DNA of 64,000 bases from an uncultured Verrucomicrobiales bacterium. GTDB taxonomy: Bacteria > Verrucomicrobiota > Verrucomicrobiia > Verrucomicrobiales > Akkermansiaceae. The number at the start of each line of letters is the position of its first letter. The stretch's first letter is position 1. A program made the position numbers and the translations under genes. Location of the stretch: contig CALBVY010000037.1 of NCBI GenBank assembly GCA_937969495.1, positions 1-64,000 on the forward strand, given 5' to 3'. The notes below the pieces were generated by a model that saw nothing but the letters and a program-made list of their open reading frames with translations, did no database searches and was not told the DNA's origin. This document shows positions 51,316-60,931 of the stretch, in pieces.

Positions 51316-52131
51316 TTAATCCAGCTGATAAGCTGCCGCCACTTTTCCCAACAATAGAGGATGCACCTGCGGCAGCCCGGCTACCATCAGCCGGTCAGCA
51401 AACATATTAAATGGCTCTCCATGGTGATTACTCACCACGATACCATTTTCCTCCATCATCAGGACACCTGCGGCAATATCGTAAGGCTGAAGATCCGTCT
51501 CCCAAAACCCCTGATGCCAGCCCATAGCCAGATGAGCTACGTCAAGGGCAGCACTCCCAGAACGGCGGATACCACGCCCCAGCGTCAAGACACCTGCTGC
51601 AGCTGTAAAAAACTGATCCGCAATATCAGGTGACCGATAAGGGAAACCCGTAGAGAATAGCGCCTCTGACACATCCGCATCAGGATAACGAGGCTTACAA
51701 AGCTCACCATTATAAGCCACTCCCTGTCCTTTAATACAGGTGAATAGCTCATCAGAAAACGGTTTATAAACCACCCCTAACAAAGGGATACCGTGCTTCA
51801 CAAGCGCTACGGAAACGGAAAACTGATCGAGCCCACTCAGATAGTTTGTCGTCCCATCGAGAGGATCCACAATCCACACCAGATCTTGGCCCCCCTTTTT
51901 ACCGCTCTCCTCACCATAGAAACCAGCATTGCTAACCAGAGGCAACAAACCCTCAGCGAGAATTTTCTCTGACTCAACATCCACAAAAGAAACCGTCTCC
52001 CGCACCGCTTTCATATCACTGGCATCATCCGGCATCTGACGGAAATATTGCAGCTGAAACGCCCCCACCCTCCTAACAATATTGACCGTTAAATTTAACA
52101 CAGAGGTAAGTTCATCCATGTGCAGCATCAT
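51316..52131 (-). CDS. suhB: Inositol monophosphatase-family protein
   Basis: The 271-residue Mg-dependent phosphatase has the metal-site motifs GEESGKKGG and WIVDPLDGTTNYLSG and a C-terminal DVAHLAMGWHQGFWETDL near the third site. Substrates in the family include inositol phosphates, 3'-phosphoadenosine phosphate and NADP, so the symbol is given for the family only. The ATG at 52131 is used; Met residues follow at positions 2 and 5. Confidence 0.85.
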   Translation of the reverse strand: MMLHMDELTSVLNLTVNIVRRVGAFQLQYFRQMPDDASDMKAVRETVSFVDVESEKILAEGLLPLVSNAGFYGEESGKKGGQDLVWIVDPLDGTTNYLSGLDQFSVSVALVKHGIPLLGVVYKPFSDELFTCIKGQGVAYNGELCKPRYPDADVSEALFSTGFPYRSPDIADQFFTAAAGVLTLGRGIRRSGSAALDVAHLAMGWHQGFWETDLQPYDIAAGVLMMEENGIVVSNHHGEPFNMFADRLMVAGLPQVHPLLLGKVAAAYQLD

Positions 52132-52226
52132 GCTAAATGCACAGCAGTCAGAAAAGATGAAATAAAAAAAAACTGAACATCCAGAAATGACATCAACCCC
52201 TTGCGCAAATCAAGATAACATGCTAA

Positions 52227-53270
52227 ATGCCCCGCATCATGCCAGTAGCCACACCCAAACAATATGCCGCCATGCTTGATGCTGCCCAAGAGGGTGGCTA
52301 TGCATATCCAGCAATCAACATCACCTCACTAACAACGATTAGCGGTGCGCTCAAAGCTTTTGCTGAAGCCGGCTCAGATGGCATTATTCAAGTTTCCACG
52401 GGGGGCGGCAGCTTCGCCTCCGGAACATCGGTAGCAGATGAAGCCTTTGGCGCCATCATCCTCGCAGAGGCCACACACCGATTAGCTGAGAAATACGATA
52501 TCCTCGTAGCGCTCCACACCGATCACTGCCATCCACAGAAAGTAGAAAGCTTTTTAAAACCCCTCCTGCAAGCTTCACGCGAACGTATCGCTGAGGGTAA
52601 AGGTCCTCTTTTCCAATCTCACATGTTTGACGGCTCTGTCGTTGAACTTGATGAGAATATGGCCATCTCCAAAGAGCTCCTCGCAGAGTGCGCAGAGCTC
52701 GATATCATCTTAGAAATCGAAGCTGGCTGTGTAGGCGGAGAAGAAGATGGCCATGATACCTCAGGCCTACCTGCGGAAAAGCTCTACACATCACCAGAGG
52801 ATATGATGCAAGTTTATGAAACACTTCACGAAGTAGGCCGTTTCATGTTTGCCGCCACCTTTGGTAATGTCCACGGCGCGTACAAGCCAGGCTCAGTTAA
52901 ACTTCAACCCACCATTCTCAAAGACGGTCAAAAAGTCGTCACAGATAAATATGGCGCCGAGGCAGAGATGGATCTCGTCTTCCACGGCGGCTCAGGATCA
53001 TCACTTGAAGACATCCGCGAGACCCTCGATTACGGTGTGGTTAAAATGAATATTGATACCGATACTCAATACGCATTTACACGCCCCATCGTCACCCACA
53101 TATGCGAAAATATCGAAGGAGTACTTAAAATCGATGGTGAAGTAGGCAACAAAAAAGTCTACGATCCCCGCGGCTACCTCAAAAAGGCAGAACAAGGTCT
53201 CTGTGACCGCCTCAAAGTAGCCTGTGACGATCTGCTCTCTACCGGAAAGTCAATCTACGGCAAAGTCTAA
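52227..53270 (+). CDS. fba: Class II fructose-bisphosphate aldolase
   Basis: This zinc aldolase of glycolysis and gluconeogenesis splits fructose 1,6-bisphosphate. Zn ligands lie in ALHTDHCHP, TFGNVHGAYKPG and VFHGGSGSS; NIDTDTQYAFTR binds phosphate. At 347 residues it is near the type A size. It begins at the ATG at 52227; a second ATG four codons on is possible. It is followed by a membrane protein gene 70 bases away. Confidence 0.95.
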   Translation: MPRIMPVATPKQYAAMLDAAQEGGYAYPAINITSLTTISGALKAFAEAGSDGIIQVSTGGGSFASGTSVADEAFGAIILAEATHRLAEKYDILVALHTDHCHPQKVESFLKPLLQASRERIAEGKGPLFQSHMFDGSVVELDENMAISKELLAECAELDIILEIEAGCVGGEEDGHDTSGLPAEKLYTSPEDMMQVYETLHEVGRFMFAATFGNVHGAYKPGSVKLQPTILKDGQKVVTDKYGAEAEMDLVFHGGSGSSLEDIRETLDYGVVKMNIDTDTQYAFTRPIVTHICENIEGVLKIDGEVGNKKVYDPRGYLKKAEQGLCDRLKVACDDLLSTGKSIYGKV

Positions 53271-53340
53271 GGATTTTACCACCAAAGGCAGCTCAGCACC
53301 TCGCTGGCACCACTATTTGCTAGCCTTACTCTACCTCAAC

Positions 53341-54072
53341 ATGTCCCAAAAAAATCAAGATAACCCTCTAGCTAACATCATGTGGAATGTCCTCATTCCC
53401 GTGGTAGCTCTCAGCTTTCTTGGGAAAAATGGCGACAAATTTTGGAATATAGGTCCTGTCTGGGGAATGCTCGTCGCGGTATCACTCCCCTTGATCTACG
53501 GCATCCACCACTTAATAAAAACAAAGAAGCCTAACTTCTTCTCAATTTTAGGCGTGGTTAGCATCGTATTAACAGGAGGGATCGCAATCATGGCTTATCA
53601 GGATAACGGCACTGTCGATGAACAAGCCCCTCTCTGGTTTGCACTCAAAGAAGCCGCCATTCCATTTGTCTTTGGTATCACCATCCTCATTTCTCACTGG
53701 ACTAAGACTCCTCTGGTGCGTGTTTTTCTCTACAACCCTGATTTTTTTAACATCCCACTGATTGAAAAACGCATCAAAGAAAAAGAAAAAGAACCTGAGT
53801 ATAAAAAACTCATCTTCAGCGGAACACTACTTCTAGCAGGTTCCTTTTTCATCAGCATGGTAATGAACTACTTCCTCGCCATGTATTTCCTCAATGGCAA
53901 TACAGGCTCACAAGAAGACTTTAATTCAGGCGTTGCGAAACTCACAGGATGGGGATTTGCCGTCATCGGCGTCCCCATGCTCGTCATTCTTATGATCACC
54001 ATGTGGAAGTTCGTGTCCAGTCTCAAGAAATTAACAGGCATGGACAACGAAGAAATCCTGCTCCCTCGCTAG
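53341..54072 (+). CDS. Polytopic membrane protein, VC0807-like
   Basis: The 243-residue protein has about six membrane segments (starting IMWNVLIPVVALSFLG) and ends in a short charged tail. The pattern resembles the VC0807/DUF3159-like family of small inner-membrane proteins related to septation protein A; the family has no settled role. I chose the ATG at 53341 because the frame extended to 53224 overlaps fba. Confidence 0.65.
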   Translation: MSQKNQDNPLANIMWNVLIPVVALSFLGKNGDKFWNIGPVWGMLVAVSLPLIYGIHHLIKTKKPNFFSILGVVSIVLTGGIAIMAYQDNGTVDEQAPLWFALKEAAIPFVFGITILISHWTKTPLVRVFLYNPDFFNIPLIEKRIKEKEKEPEYKKLIFSGTLLLAGSFFISMVMNYFLAMYFLNGNTGSQEDFNSGVAKLTGWGFAVIGVPMLVILMITMWKFVSSLKKLTGMDNEEILLPR

Positions 54073-54089
54073 AGATAGATCTGCGTTAA

Positions 54090-54119
54090 AACAGGATACG
54101 CAAGATCCTGTCTTTTTTA
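54090..54119 (+). terminator. intrinsic terminator after the membrane protein
   Basis: ACAGGAT (54091-54097) and ATCCTGT (54105-54111) form a 7-bp stem with loop ACGCAAG, followed by CTTTTTT. Confidence 0.85.
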
Positions 54120-54404
54120 ATCCACCATGTTATCGACACGGGAAGCAAGCTCCACGTCAATATCGGTAACGCCTCCTACATCCTCTGTCATAAGACGTAA
54201 AGTCACCTTACAGTCACGGATATCAATTTCTGGAAAATGTTGAGCTTCATTCACAATTTCGGCAATATCATTTACGAAATCAATACTCTCCATGTATTCC
54301 TCAAATTCAATGGTACGGGTAATGCTATCTCCCTCAACTTCCCACTCAGGGCAGCGCTTAAGGGCTTCATCTAGTTCATCGGCTGGAATCAATTCTTCTG
54401 ACAT
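54117..54404 (-). CDS. phhB: Pterin-4a-carbinolamine dehydratase
   Basis: This small enzyme recycles the cofactor of aromatic amino acid hydroxylases, or acts in molybdopterin-type metabolism. With ATG at 54404 it has 95 residues, the usual size, and the signature NEAQHFPEIDIRDCKVTLRL, a variant in which the first His of the usual HHP pair is Gln. No hydroxylase gene is visible in the window. Confidence 0.85.
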   Translation of the reverse strand: MSEELIPADELDEALKRCPEWEVEGDSITRTIEFEEYMESIDFVNDIAEIVNEAQHFPEIDIRDCKVTLRLMTEDVGGVTDIDVELASRVDNMVD

Positions 54405-54550
54405 ATGGATAAATAGTAAGTCGTTTCTGGTAGGCAAAGATTGATTGCTTTTTAACTATCTTGGCAAGCATCTTTATTTCTCTTTTTTATTTTATTCCTC
54501 AAAAATCACTATTTGCATATCTGAAATAGTGCGTATATCATTCTACCACA

Positions 54551-54991
54551 ATGAAAATCCTTTTATTCCTTAGCCTTCCACTGTTGTTCCTTGTTGTCAG
54601 TTGTACGAGCACACCCACCAGCCGTATCGAAAAAAACCCAGCACTCTACAACGATCTAAGCTCGAAACATAAGAAGCTGGTCAGTGAAGGAAAAATCACC
54701 AAAGGCATGAGTAAACCTGCAGTCTTCCTCGCCATGGGGCATCCAGACCGTAAAATAGACGGCAACAAGGACGGTAAAAACTTTTCGCGCTGGGCATACT
54801 CTGTGATGACCCCAATCTATAGCAACGGATTTAGACCTTACTACGGCTATGGTTATGGCCGTTACGGTCATAGATCCCGATACGGAATTGGCTATCACCC
54901 GTCTATTCACTATGTTCCTAGCCGAGGAGCTTCTGTCGAGTTCATCAATGAAAAAGTCACTAACTGGAGTGTAGCTAGCCATAATTTTTAA
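54551..54991 (+). CDS. Hypothetical Gly/Tyr-rich lipoprotein
   Basis: The 146-residue protein has a lipobox LVVSC (Cys18) and a short SmpA-like half (KGMSKPAVFLAMGHPDRK). A Gly/Tyr/Arg-rich run (about 92-118, GYGYGRYGHRSRYG) follows, then VEFINEKVTNWS. It resembles outer-membrane-linked lipoproteins, but the function is unknown. It is monocistronic and converges with the histone-like gene. Confidence 0.62.
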   Translation: MKILLFLSLPLLFLVVSCTSTPTSRIEKNPALYNDLSSKHKKLVSEGKITKGMSKPAVFLAMGHPDRKIDGNKDGKNFSRWAYSVMTPIYSNGFRPYYGYGYGRYGHRSRYGIGYHPSIHYVPSRGASVEFINEKVTNWSVASHNF

Positions 54992-54999
54992 CCAAAAAA

Positions 55000-55032
55000 A
55001 GAGACCAACTCGTATAAAACAAGCTGGTCTCT
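55000..55032 (-). terminator. terminator after the histone-like gene
   Basis: AGAGACCA (55000-55007) pairs with TGGTCTCT (55025-55032); on the minus strand it is followed by a T run (complement of the A run at 54994-55000), so it ends the gene at 55060. Confidence 0.82.
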
Positions 55033-55059
55033 TATCAAAAAATAAATTGTAACGCGGAA

Positions 55060-55326
55060 TTACTCCTCGTCCTTTTTAGTTACCTCTTTCTTAGCAGCTT
55101 TTTTAGCTACCGCTTTTTTAGCAGCTGTTTTTTTAACTGCCTTTTTCGCCGCAGCCTTTTTTGCTGTCTTTTTGGTAGCTGTCTTTTTAGCGGCTACTTT
55201 TTTTACCGTCTTCTTCACAGGACTAGACTCCTTACGCGCAATACTGGCTTTCTTTTGCTCGTTTTTGCGCTTTAGATACAGTTTACGGCGACTACGTTTG
55301 ATGGTTTTGTTATGTTGCTTACCCAT
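55060..55326 (-). CDS. Histone-H1-like Lys/Ala-rich DNA-binding protein
   Basis: The 88-residue basic protein has an N-terminal basic region (QHNKTIKRSRRKLYLKRKNE, residues 4-23) and a C-terminal half of AAKK/VKKT-type repeats (residues ~38-84), ending in KKDEE. The repeats resemble eukaryotic histone H1 tails and chlamydial Hc1/Hc2. A nucleoid role is likely. The ATG at 55326 is used; the longer frame adds 19 atypical residues. Confidence 0.78.
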   Translation of the reverse strand: MGKQHNKTIKRSRRKLYLKRKNEQKKASIARKESSPVKKTVKKVAAKKTATKKTAKKAAAKKAVKKTAAKKAVAKKAAKKEVTKKDEE

Positions 55327-55417
55327 AGGAAAAAATAATTGTGTAGGGGAATTAACGCCTTGTGAGATACCAAGCAAGCTCAAAGTAGCTAATCTCGCTG
55401 TTTCCAGCAGTATACCC

Positions 55418-56989
55418 TCATCGCCGGGTCCCTGTAAGCCGGTAAAATGTATCAGAGCTCACCTCACGAGCTGCCCGGATAGAATCCCCGCTCATGGCAA
55501 GAATACGCTCTAAACAAATTTTTTGATCCTCTTCACTCACAAATTCCATACCAACTAGCGCACGCCCCACTCTCTCACCAGAGTATGTGTAGTTAAAATA
55601 ACAAAGACTCGCAATATCCTTGATCTGATTCATAAACTGCAGAAAAGCACCCGCCCGTTCAGGGAACTCGATATTGATAAACAAGGGGTACGCAAATAGT
55701 TCAGGTGAATAATTGATAATTCGGTAAACCACATCCTCATCTTGAGAAACCTCACTAACACTTGCACCTCTTGCGGCTAGCACTTCTTCTAACTGACTGT
55801 AGTCTTCCTCTGATCCAATAAAACCAATCACAGGATACTGCACCTGAGATTCAACACGGCCATACTGTAAATCCACAATACTAATATGCTCTGGCACTTG
55901 TTGGAGAAATTGCACTAACGAACCACAGCCTTCTGGAATAGGAACTCTCAGATAACGGCGTTGATTAGAGCCTATTCCAGCCCTACCTGAAATCCCACTC
56001 AACTGGGCAAAATCCATATTTGCACCACTAATGATAGTCAGCACTTTTTCACCAGCCGCTACTTCTCCTACTTCGTTATGCTGATAAAATCCAGCTAATG
56101 CCATCGCACCACTCGGCTCAGGGATAACCCGTATAGACTCCCACAATGTCCGCATGGAATGGCACACTTCATTATTAGTCACCGTAACAACGCCATCTAA
56201 CAAATTATTGCAGTATTCAAAAGTATTCCCCCCCACTTTCCTCACCGCAGTACCATCACAAAAAACATCCACATAATCTAATTCCACTGGAGCTCCCTGC
56301 TCGATCGCCAACTTCATCGAGGCTTGCTCAACACCTTCCACACCGTAGATCTTAATTTCTGGCCAATAACGCTTTAGCCAACAAGCCAAAGCCGCAGCTA
56401 AGCCACCACCCCCAATAGCCACATAAGCACGATCAAATGGCCCTTGACCACTCATCACCACTTCATCTGCAAGTGTTCCCTGCCCACCCATCACCGCAAA
56501 ATCGTCATAGGGGTGAATATAAACACCTGATGTAGATTGACAAAATTCCCTAGCAGCAACACCTGCATCATCATAGGTGTCGCCAATTAATCGGATCTCC
56601 ACATGATCACCACCAAACCGAAGCACCTCACGTTGCTTGACCTCAGGAGTAGAGCGCGGCATAAAAATTGTAGCCTGGCATGCCAGAGCCTTCGCCGCCA
56701 GGGCCACCCCTTGGGCATGATTACCTGCAGAAGCGGCTACAATACCTTTTAACCGATCTGCAGGACTCAGTGCAGCCATGGCGTTATAAGCCCCACGCCA
56801 TTTGTATGCCTTAATCGGACCTAAATCTTCACGCTTAACCCAGACATCAGCATCCACATTCGGTAAAGGCAAGCGCTCTAATGGAGTAGGCTCGCCCACA
56901 CTATACACTCTCTCACGCGCCATGAGAATCTCGCTAAATAGGCGATCTGTCTCGGAGCAATGAGATTCAAGAATGCTGTCAGTTTTCAT
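55418..56989 (-). CDS. ilvA: Threonine dehydratase (biosynthetic)
   Basis: This PLP enzyme makes 2-oxobutanoate from threonine for isoleucine. The PLP Lys lies in GPIKAYKWRGAYNAM (residue ~56); SAGNHAQGVALAAKAL and IGGGGLAAALACWL bind cofactor. The C-terminal part (residues ~345-523) holds two ACT-like domains for isoleucine feedback. Length 523 fits. It complements ilvB-ilvN at 49-51 kb. Confidence 0.95.
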   Translation of the reverse strand: MKTDSILESHCSETDRLFSEILMARERVYSVGEPTPLERLPLPNVDADVWVKREDLGPIKAYKWRGAYNAMAALSPADRLKGIVAASAGNHAQGVALAAKALACQATIFMPRSTPEVKQREVLRFGGDHVEIRLIGDTYDDAGVAAREFCQSTSGVYIHPYDDFAVMGGQGTLADEVVMSGQGPFDRAYVAIGGGGLAAALACWLKRYWPEIKIYGVEGVEQASMKLAIEQGAPVELDYVDVFCDGTAVRKVGGNTFEYCNNLLDGVVTVTNNEVCHSMRTLWESIRVIPEPSGAMALAGFYQHNEVGEVAAGEKVLTIISGANMDFAQLSGISGRAGIGSNQRRYLRVPIPEGCGSLVQFLQQVPEHISIVDLQYGRVESQVQYPVIGFIGSEEDYSQLEEVLAARGASVSEVSQDEDVVYRIINYSPELFAYPLFINIEFPERAGAFLQFMNQIKDIASLCYFNYTYSGERVGRALVGMEFVSEEDQKICLERILAMSGDSIRAAREVSSDTFYRLTGTRR

Positions 56990-57050
56990 AAGTTTTGAAA
57001 TAGGGTAATTCTACCGTTTAGTCCACGGTCAATCCATTGGAATCATACAC

Positions 57051-57085
57051 AAAAAACCCGAATTGCGATCTCAGCAATCCGGGTT
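57051..57085 (-). terminator. intrinsic terminator of the secY end of the spc operon
   Basis: On the minus strand AACCCGGATTGC (57085-57074) pairs with GCAATTCGGGTT (57066-57055) with one mismatch, followed by TTTTG. It closes the ribosomal operon after secY. Confidence 0.85.
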
Positions 57086-57106
57086 GAGAAATGCTCAGAT
57101 ATTTGA

Positions 57107-58615
57107 TTATCCGTTGTAAATCCAGTAGGAAACGCCCACCACAACAACAACAGCAATGAATACCCATAGGTAAACCATTGCACTGCTAGAAGCACGTTCA
57201 CCAGTATTCTGAAGACGATCGTAGCGGCCTTTGATTTTTCCTTTGCGGAGGAAACCATCATAGTTGCGCTGTAACAAGTGAGTCTCCACTTGGCGCATAA
57301 AGTCCAGCAGCACACCCACAATAATCAAAAGACTGGTTCCACCAAAGAAGGAAGTAACAAGAAACGGCAATTCACTACCAATGATACCTCGCGGCATTTG
57401 GGCTACCACCCAAGGAAGAATAAAGATGATGGTTAGGAAAATAGCACCAGCAAAGGTCAAACGCGTCATGGTGAAATCAAGAAAGTCAGCCGTAGGCTTA
57501 CCTGGACGCACCCCGGGGATATATCCACCGCTACGCTTCAGGTTCTCAGAAATTTCACTAGGCTGGAACATAGTAGCCACCCAGAAATAAGAGAAGAAGA
57601 AGATCATGACACCTGCGATCAGGTAATAACCCAGCTCACCACCAGCAAGCATGTTTTGCAATTTAACAGACCATTCTGCTGTAGGAAATGCTTGAGAAAG
57701 AACGAAACTTGGTAATGAAAGGATCGCCGTGGCAAAAATGATCGGCATCACACCTGCGTAGTTCACCTTAAGCGGGAGATACTGAGTCTGGCCACCGAGC
57801 TGCTTACGCCCCATGACACGCTTAGCATACTGCACCGCGATTCTGCGCTGCGCCTGAGTAATGGCAATCGTAGCTGCAATTACAAAAATTAAGAACGCTA
57901 CTAGGAAAACAAGGAAGGCCGCAGCACCAGAACCTGCATCACCTGAAATCAACGTCTGCCATGTAATCACGAGAGCGCCAGGAAGAGCGGAAATAATATT
58001 AACCGTAATGATAAGAGAGATACCATTACCTAAACCACGATCCGTGATCTGATCACCAATCCACATCAGAAGAAGCGTGCCAGTAACAATAGTCAACACC
58101 GTCATCGCAATGAAAGCCATGCCATGATTAGGCACTACTTCACCAAAAGCACTAATCCCTCCAAGACCAGGAATATTACCCGGGTTCTTAAGACTAATAG
58201 CGAGCAAATAACCCTGCACCAAGGCAATCACGATCGTAATCGCCCGAGTATATTGATTAATTTTCTCACGCCCACCATCTTCACGAGCAAGCTTAGAGAG
58301 CTTAGGCACCACAGCTGTCATCAGCTGCATCATGATAGATGCCGAAATATAGGGCATGATACCAAGGGCAAAGACACCCATCTTCTGGAGACCACCACCG
58401 GAAAAGAATCCAAGCATGGCTCCTACGGCAGCACCAGCACCTTGATCACCACCCTTAGACTGCTTGTCCTGTAAGTAGTCAGCAATGACACTGGCATCCA
58501 CACCCGGAAGGGTAACGTGGACACCGAGACGGACGATGACGATCATCGCCAAAGTAAAAAGGATGCGCTCCCGGAGTTCCGGGACTTTCCATGTGCTCGC
58601 AAATGCGGAGATCAT
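57107..58615 (-). CDS. secY: Preprotein translocase subunit SecY
   Basis: This is the channel subunit of the Sec translocon, with ten membrane helices. Hallmarks include the plug region, LGIMPYISASIMMQLM, and ISLIITVNIISALPG; the C-terminus ends in a hydrophobic helix. At 502 residues it is slightly longer than E. coli SecY (443), mostly in loops such as DKQSKGGDQGAGAAVG near residue 60. It is the last gene of the operon; adk, map and infA do not follow. Confidence 0.96.
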   Translation of the reverse strand: MISAFASTWKVPELRERILFTLAMIVIVRLGVHVTLPGVDASVIADYLQDKQSKGGDQGAGAAVGAMLGFFSGGGLQKMGVFALGIMPYISASIMMQLMTAVVPKLSKLAREDGGREKINQYTRAITIVIALVQGYLLAISLKNPGNIPGLGGISAFGEVVPNHGMAFIAMTVLTIVTGTLLLMWIGDQITDRGLGNGISLIITVNIISALPGALVITWQTLISGDAGSGAAAFLVFLVAFLIFVIAATIAITQAQRRIAVQYAKRVMGRKQLGGQTQYLPLKVNYAGVMPIIFATAILSLPSFVLSQAFPTAEWSVKLQNMLAGGELGYYLIAGVMIFFFSYFWVATMFQPSEISENLKRSGGYIPGVRPGKPTADFLDFTMTRLTFAGAIFLTIIFILPWVVAQMPRGIIGSELPFLVTSFFGGTSLLIIVGVLLDFMRQVETHLLQRNYDGFLRKGKIKGRYDRLQNTGERASSSAMVYLWVFIAVVVVVGVSYWIYNG

Positions 58616-58758
58616 CGGGTATTGAGTTTATCAGTTAAAAGTTAAGTTGTTTGCCAGTTCTAGTGGCGCGTAGGGGTTATACGCATAGAGAGGAAGCGCG
58701 CAAGCACTTCCCCTCCACAATGATGAGTTATTTCATGATCGCGAAGCAGGGTGCTTGC

Positions 58759-59208
58759 TTAGCTAGCGGCAGCAATGGAGCCACCAGATTTTTCAATTTT
58801 CTCTTTCGCAGAAGCACTGACCTTGCAGCCTTCTACAGTAAGCTTTTTAGAAAGCTCACCATTACCAAGCACCTTGACAGCATCATAGGTACCCTTAACA
58901 AGGCGAGCTTCTTTAAGAGACTCCATATTGACAGTAGCTCCATCTTCAAAGCGATCGTTAAGATCGGCTACGTTGACAACAGCTATCTTATCTTGGAAAC
59001 GTGTGTTATTGAAACCACGCTTAGGAAGACGGCGGTGAAGTGGCATCTGACCACCCTCAAAGCCGGGGCGAACACCACCACCTGAGCGGGACTTCTGTCC
59101 CTTATGCCCACGGCCTGATGTCTTACCTAGGCCAGAGCTTTCGCCGCAACCAAGACGCTTCACACGGTGCTTAGCACCTGGGCGTGGTTTAAGATTATGT
59201 AAATTCAT
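58759..59208 (-). CDS. rplO: 50S ribosomal protein L15
   Basis: The 149-residue protein has the L15 signature [13 protein letters not shown] and [12 protein letters not shown], with the basic N-terminus binding 23S rRNA. It follows rpsE by 44 bases and rpmD is absent from that gap. Confidence 0.95.
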   Translation of the reverse strand: MNLHNLKPRPGAKHRVKRLGCGESSGLGKTSGRGHKGQKSRSGGGVRPGFEGGQMPLHRRLPKRGFNNTRFQDKIAVVNVADLNDRFEDGATVNMESLKEARLVKGTYDAVKVLGNGELSKKLTVEGCKVSASAKEKIEKSGGSIAAAS

Positions 59209-59252
59209 GATGATTTAGATTAAAGGATTGAGTTTTAAATTTGAGCAATCAA

Positions 59253-59930
59253 TTAGAGTGACTCTTTGACTTGCTTACCACGGCTAGCGAGGACTTGCTC
59301 ACGAGTACGGAGCTGAGAAAGAGCTTTCACAGTGGCCTTAACGACATTTGCGTGATTATTGGAACCAAGACTCTTTCCTAAAACGTCAGTAATACCAACG
59401 GCTTCGCAAACAGCACGCACACCACCACCAGCGATAATCCCTGTTCCTGGGCATGCAGGCTTAAGGAGCACTACTCCACCACCATGTTCGGCTTGAACTT
59501 CGTGTGGAATGGTTCCGTTTACTAGCTTTACACTCTGGAGTGAACGCTTGGCATCATCACTACCCTTACGGATACATTCGATGACTTCTTGCGCCTTCCC
59601 AAAGCCGATTCCGACGCGACCTTCCTTGTCACCTGATACCATTAGGGCAGAGAAACTAAAGCGACGACCACCCTTAACAACCTTAGCACAACGGTTGATG
59701 AAAACGACCTTCTCATGAAGTTCCTTTCCGTCATCGGTCATTGGCTTTGGAGGAGCTTGGCGCGGTGGGCGCTCACGGCGTCCGCCACGTCCTCCGCGTC
59801 CGCCACCACGGCGATCATCGGATTTAGGAGCGTCTGCTGCTGGAGCATCTGTCTTTACTGCTGCATCAGCAGCGGGTGCGGCCTTCTCGGCAGCTTCTGA
59901 AGAACTTTTTTCTGTTGGATTGTCAGCCAT
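59253..59930 (-). CDS. rpsE: 30S ribosomal protein S5 with N-terminal extension
   Basis: The S5 core starts near residue 68 ([20 protein letters not shown]) and includes [10 protein letters not shown] and the C-terminal [12 protein letters not shown]. Ahead of it lies a ~65-residue extension: an Ala/Asp/Glu-rich stretch (residues ~1-39), then an RGG-type stretch (40-52, [13 protein letters not shown]) and Pro/Arg (RPPRQAPPK). Standard S5 has ~165 residues; this one has 225. The extension probably binds RNA or proteins at the ribosome surface. Confidence 0.95.
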   Translation of the reverse strand: MADNPTEKSSSEAAEKAAPAADAAVKTDAPAADAPKSDDRRGGGRGGRGGRRERPPRQAPPKPMTDDGKELHEKVVFINRCAKVVKGGRRFSFSALMVSGDKEGRVGIGFGKAQEVIECIRKGSDDAKRSLQSVKLVNGTIPHEVQAEHGGGVVLLKPACPGTGIIAGGGVRAVCEAVGITDVLGKSLGSNNHANVVKATVKALSQLRTREQVLASRGKQVKESL

Positions 59931-59944
59931 GATAAATAGATGGT

Positions 59945-60301
59945 TTAGAATTGAAGGCCGGCTTCACGAGCGGCTTCTGCGAGGGCTTTGATTTTGCCGT
60001 GGTAGAGATGACCACCACGATCGAATACCACCTTTTCAATGTTAGCTTCCTTGGCGCGCTTAGCGACAAGTTCACCCACTTTGGCGGCTGTTTCCTGGTT
60101 AGATGCTGCTTTTTCGATACCTTTATCGATACTTGAAGCAGCACAAATTGTGTTACCCGCAGTATCATCAATGACCTGCGCATAAATATGCTGATTTGAG
60201 TAGCAGACTGCGAGACGCGGGCAGACAGGAGTGCCAGACACCTTCTTACGGATGCGGCGGTGAATACGCCTGCGAACTTCTTTACGATTGAGAGTGCTCA
60301 T
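59945..60301 (-). CDS. rplR: 50S ribosomal protein L18
   Basis: The 118-residue 5S rRNA-binding protein has the L18 signature [21 protein letters not shown] at the C-terminus (20-residue window quoted in part) and [10 protein letters not shown] near the start. It lies between rplF and rpsE in normal order. Confidence 0.95.
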   Translation of the reverse strand: MSTLNRKEVRRRIHRRIRKKVSGTPVCPRLAVCYSNQHIYAQVIDDTAGNTICAASSIDKGIEKAASNQETAAKVGELVAKRAKEANIEKVVFDRGGHLYHGKIKALAEAAREAGLQF

Positions 60302-60347
60302 TTTCTGAAAATTGTTAGTATATAATAGTTAGCGATATAGGCACAGA

Positions 60348-60887
60348 TTACTGGACGCTCTTACCTGCCTTACGGCGAACGCGCTCACCTACGTAGCGGA
60401 CTCCCTTACCCTTAAATGGCTCAGGTGGGTAGTAACGACGGACTTCAGCGGCGAACTGACCGACAAGTTGCTTATCGATTCCTTCCACCTTGATATTAGT
60501 GGTGCCATCGACTGTAACAGTGAGACCCTCAGGAATAGGGTGTAAAATCGGGTGAGACTTTCCAAGGCTCAAGTCAAGCTCCTTGCCCTTAACAGCAGCA
60601 CGGAAACCTACACCTTGAATTTCTAATTGCTTAACGAAGCCAGCGCTAACGCCCTCGACCATGTTACTGATCAAGCTACGTGAGGTGCCGTGAAGAGCGC
60701 GCACAACGCGGTGCTCGCTGTTACGTTTCACAGTGACGGTGCCGCCCTCTTCTGCAAGAGTGATGCCCGTGGGCATAGTCCACTCAAGCTTACCCTTAGG
60801 GCCTTCTACGGTTACAAGACCAGAGGCGTCAGACTTGATGCTAACTTTTTCTGGTAGTGTGATATCTTTTAATCCAATACGTGACAT
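60348..60887 (-). CDS. rplF: 50S ribosomal protein L6
   Basis: The 179-residue protein has two L6 repeats and the C-terminal signature PEPFKGKGVRYVGERVRRKA. It is one of only two genes here with a clear Shine-Dalgarno sequence: GAAGG ends eight bases before the ATG. Confidence 0.96.
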   Translation of the reverse strand: MSRIGLKDITLPEKVSIKSDASGLVTVEGPKGKLEWTMPTGITLAEEGGTVTVKRNSEHRVVRALHGTSRSLISNMVEGVSAGFVKQLEIQGVGFRAAVKGKELDLSLGKSHPILHPIPEGLTVTVDGTTNIKVEGIDKQLVGQFAAEVRRYYPPEPFKGKGVRYVGERVRRKAGKSVQ

Positions 60888-60895
60888 GGTATTAT

Positions 60896-60902
60896 CCTTC
60901 TT
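60896..60902 (-). promoter_or_regulatory. strong ribosome binding site of rplF
   Basis: AAGAAGG on the minus strand, eight bases upstream of the ATG. The stretch between, ATAATACC, is identical to that in front of rplP. Confidence 0.75.
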
Positions 60903-60931
60903 TGGTTAAATAGTTTAAAAACGGGCGGTGA

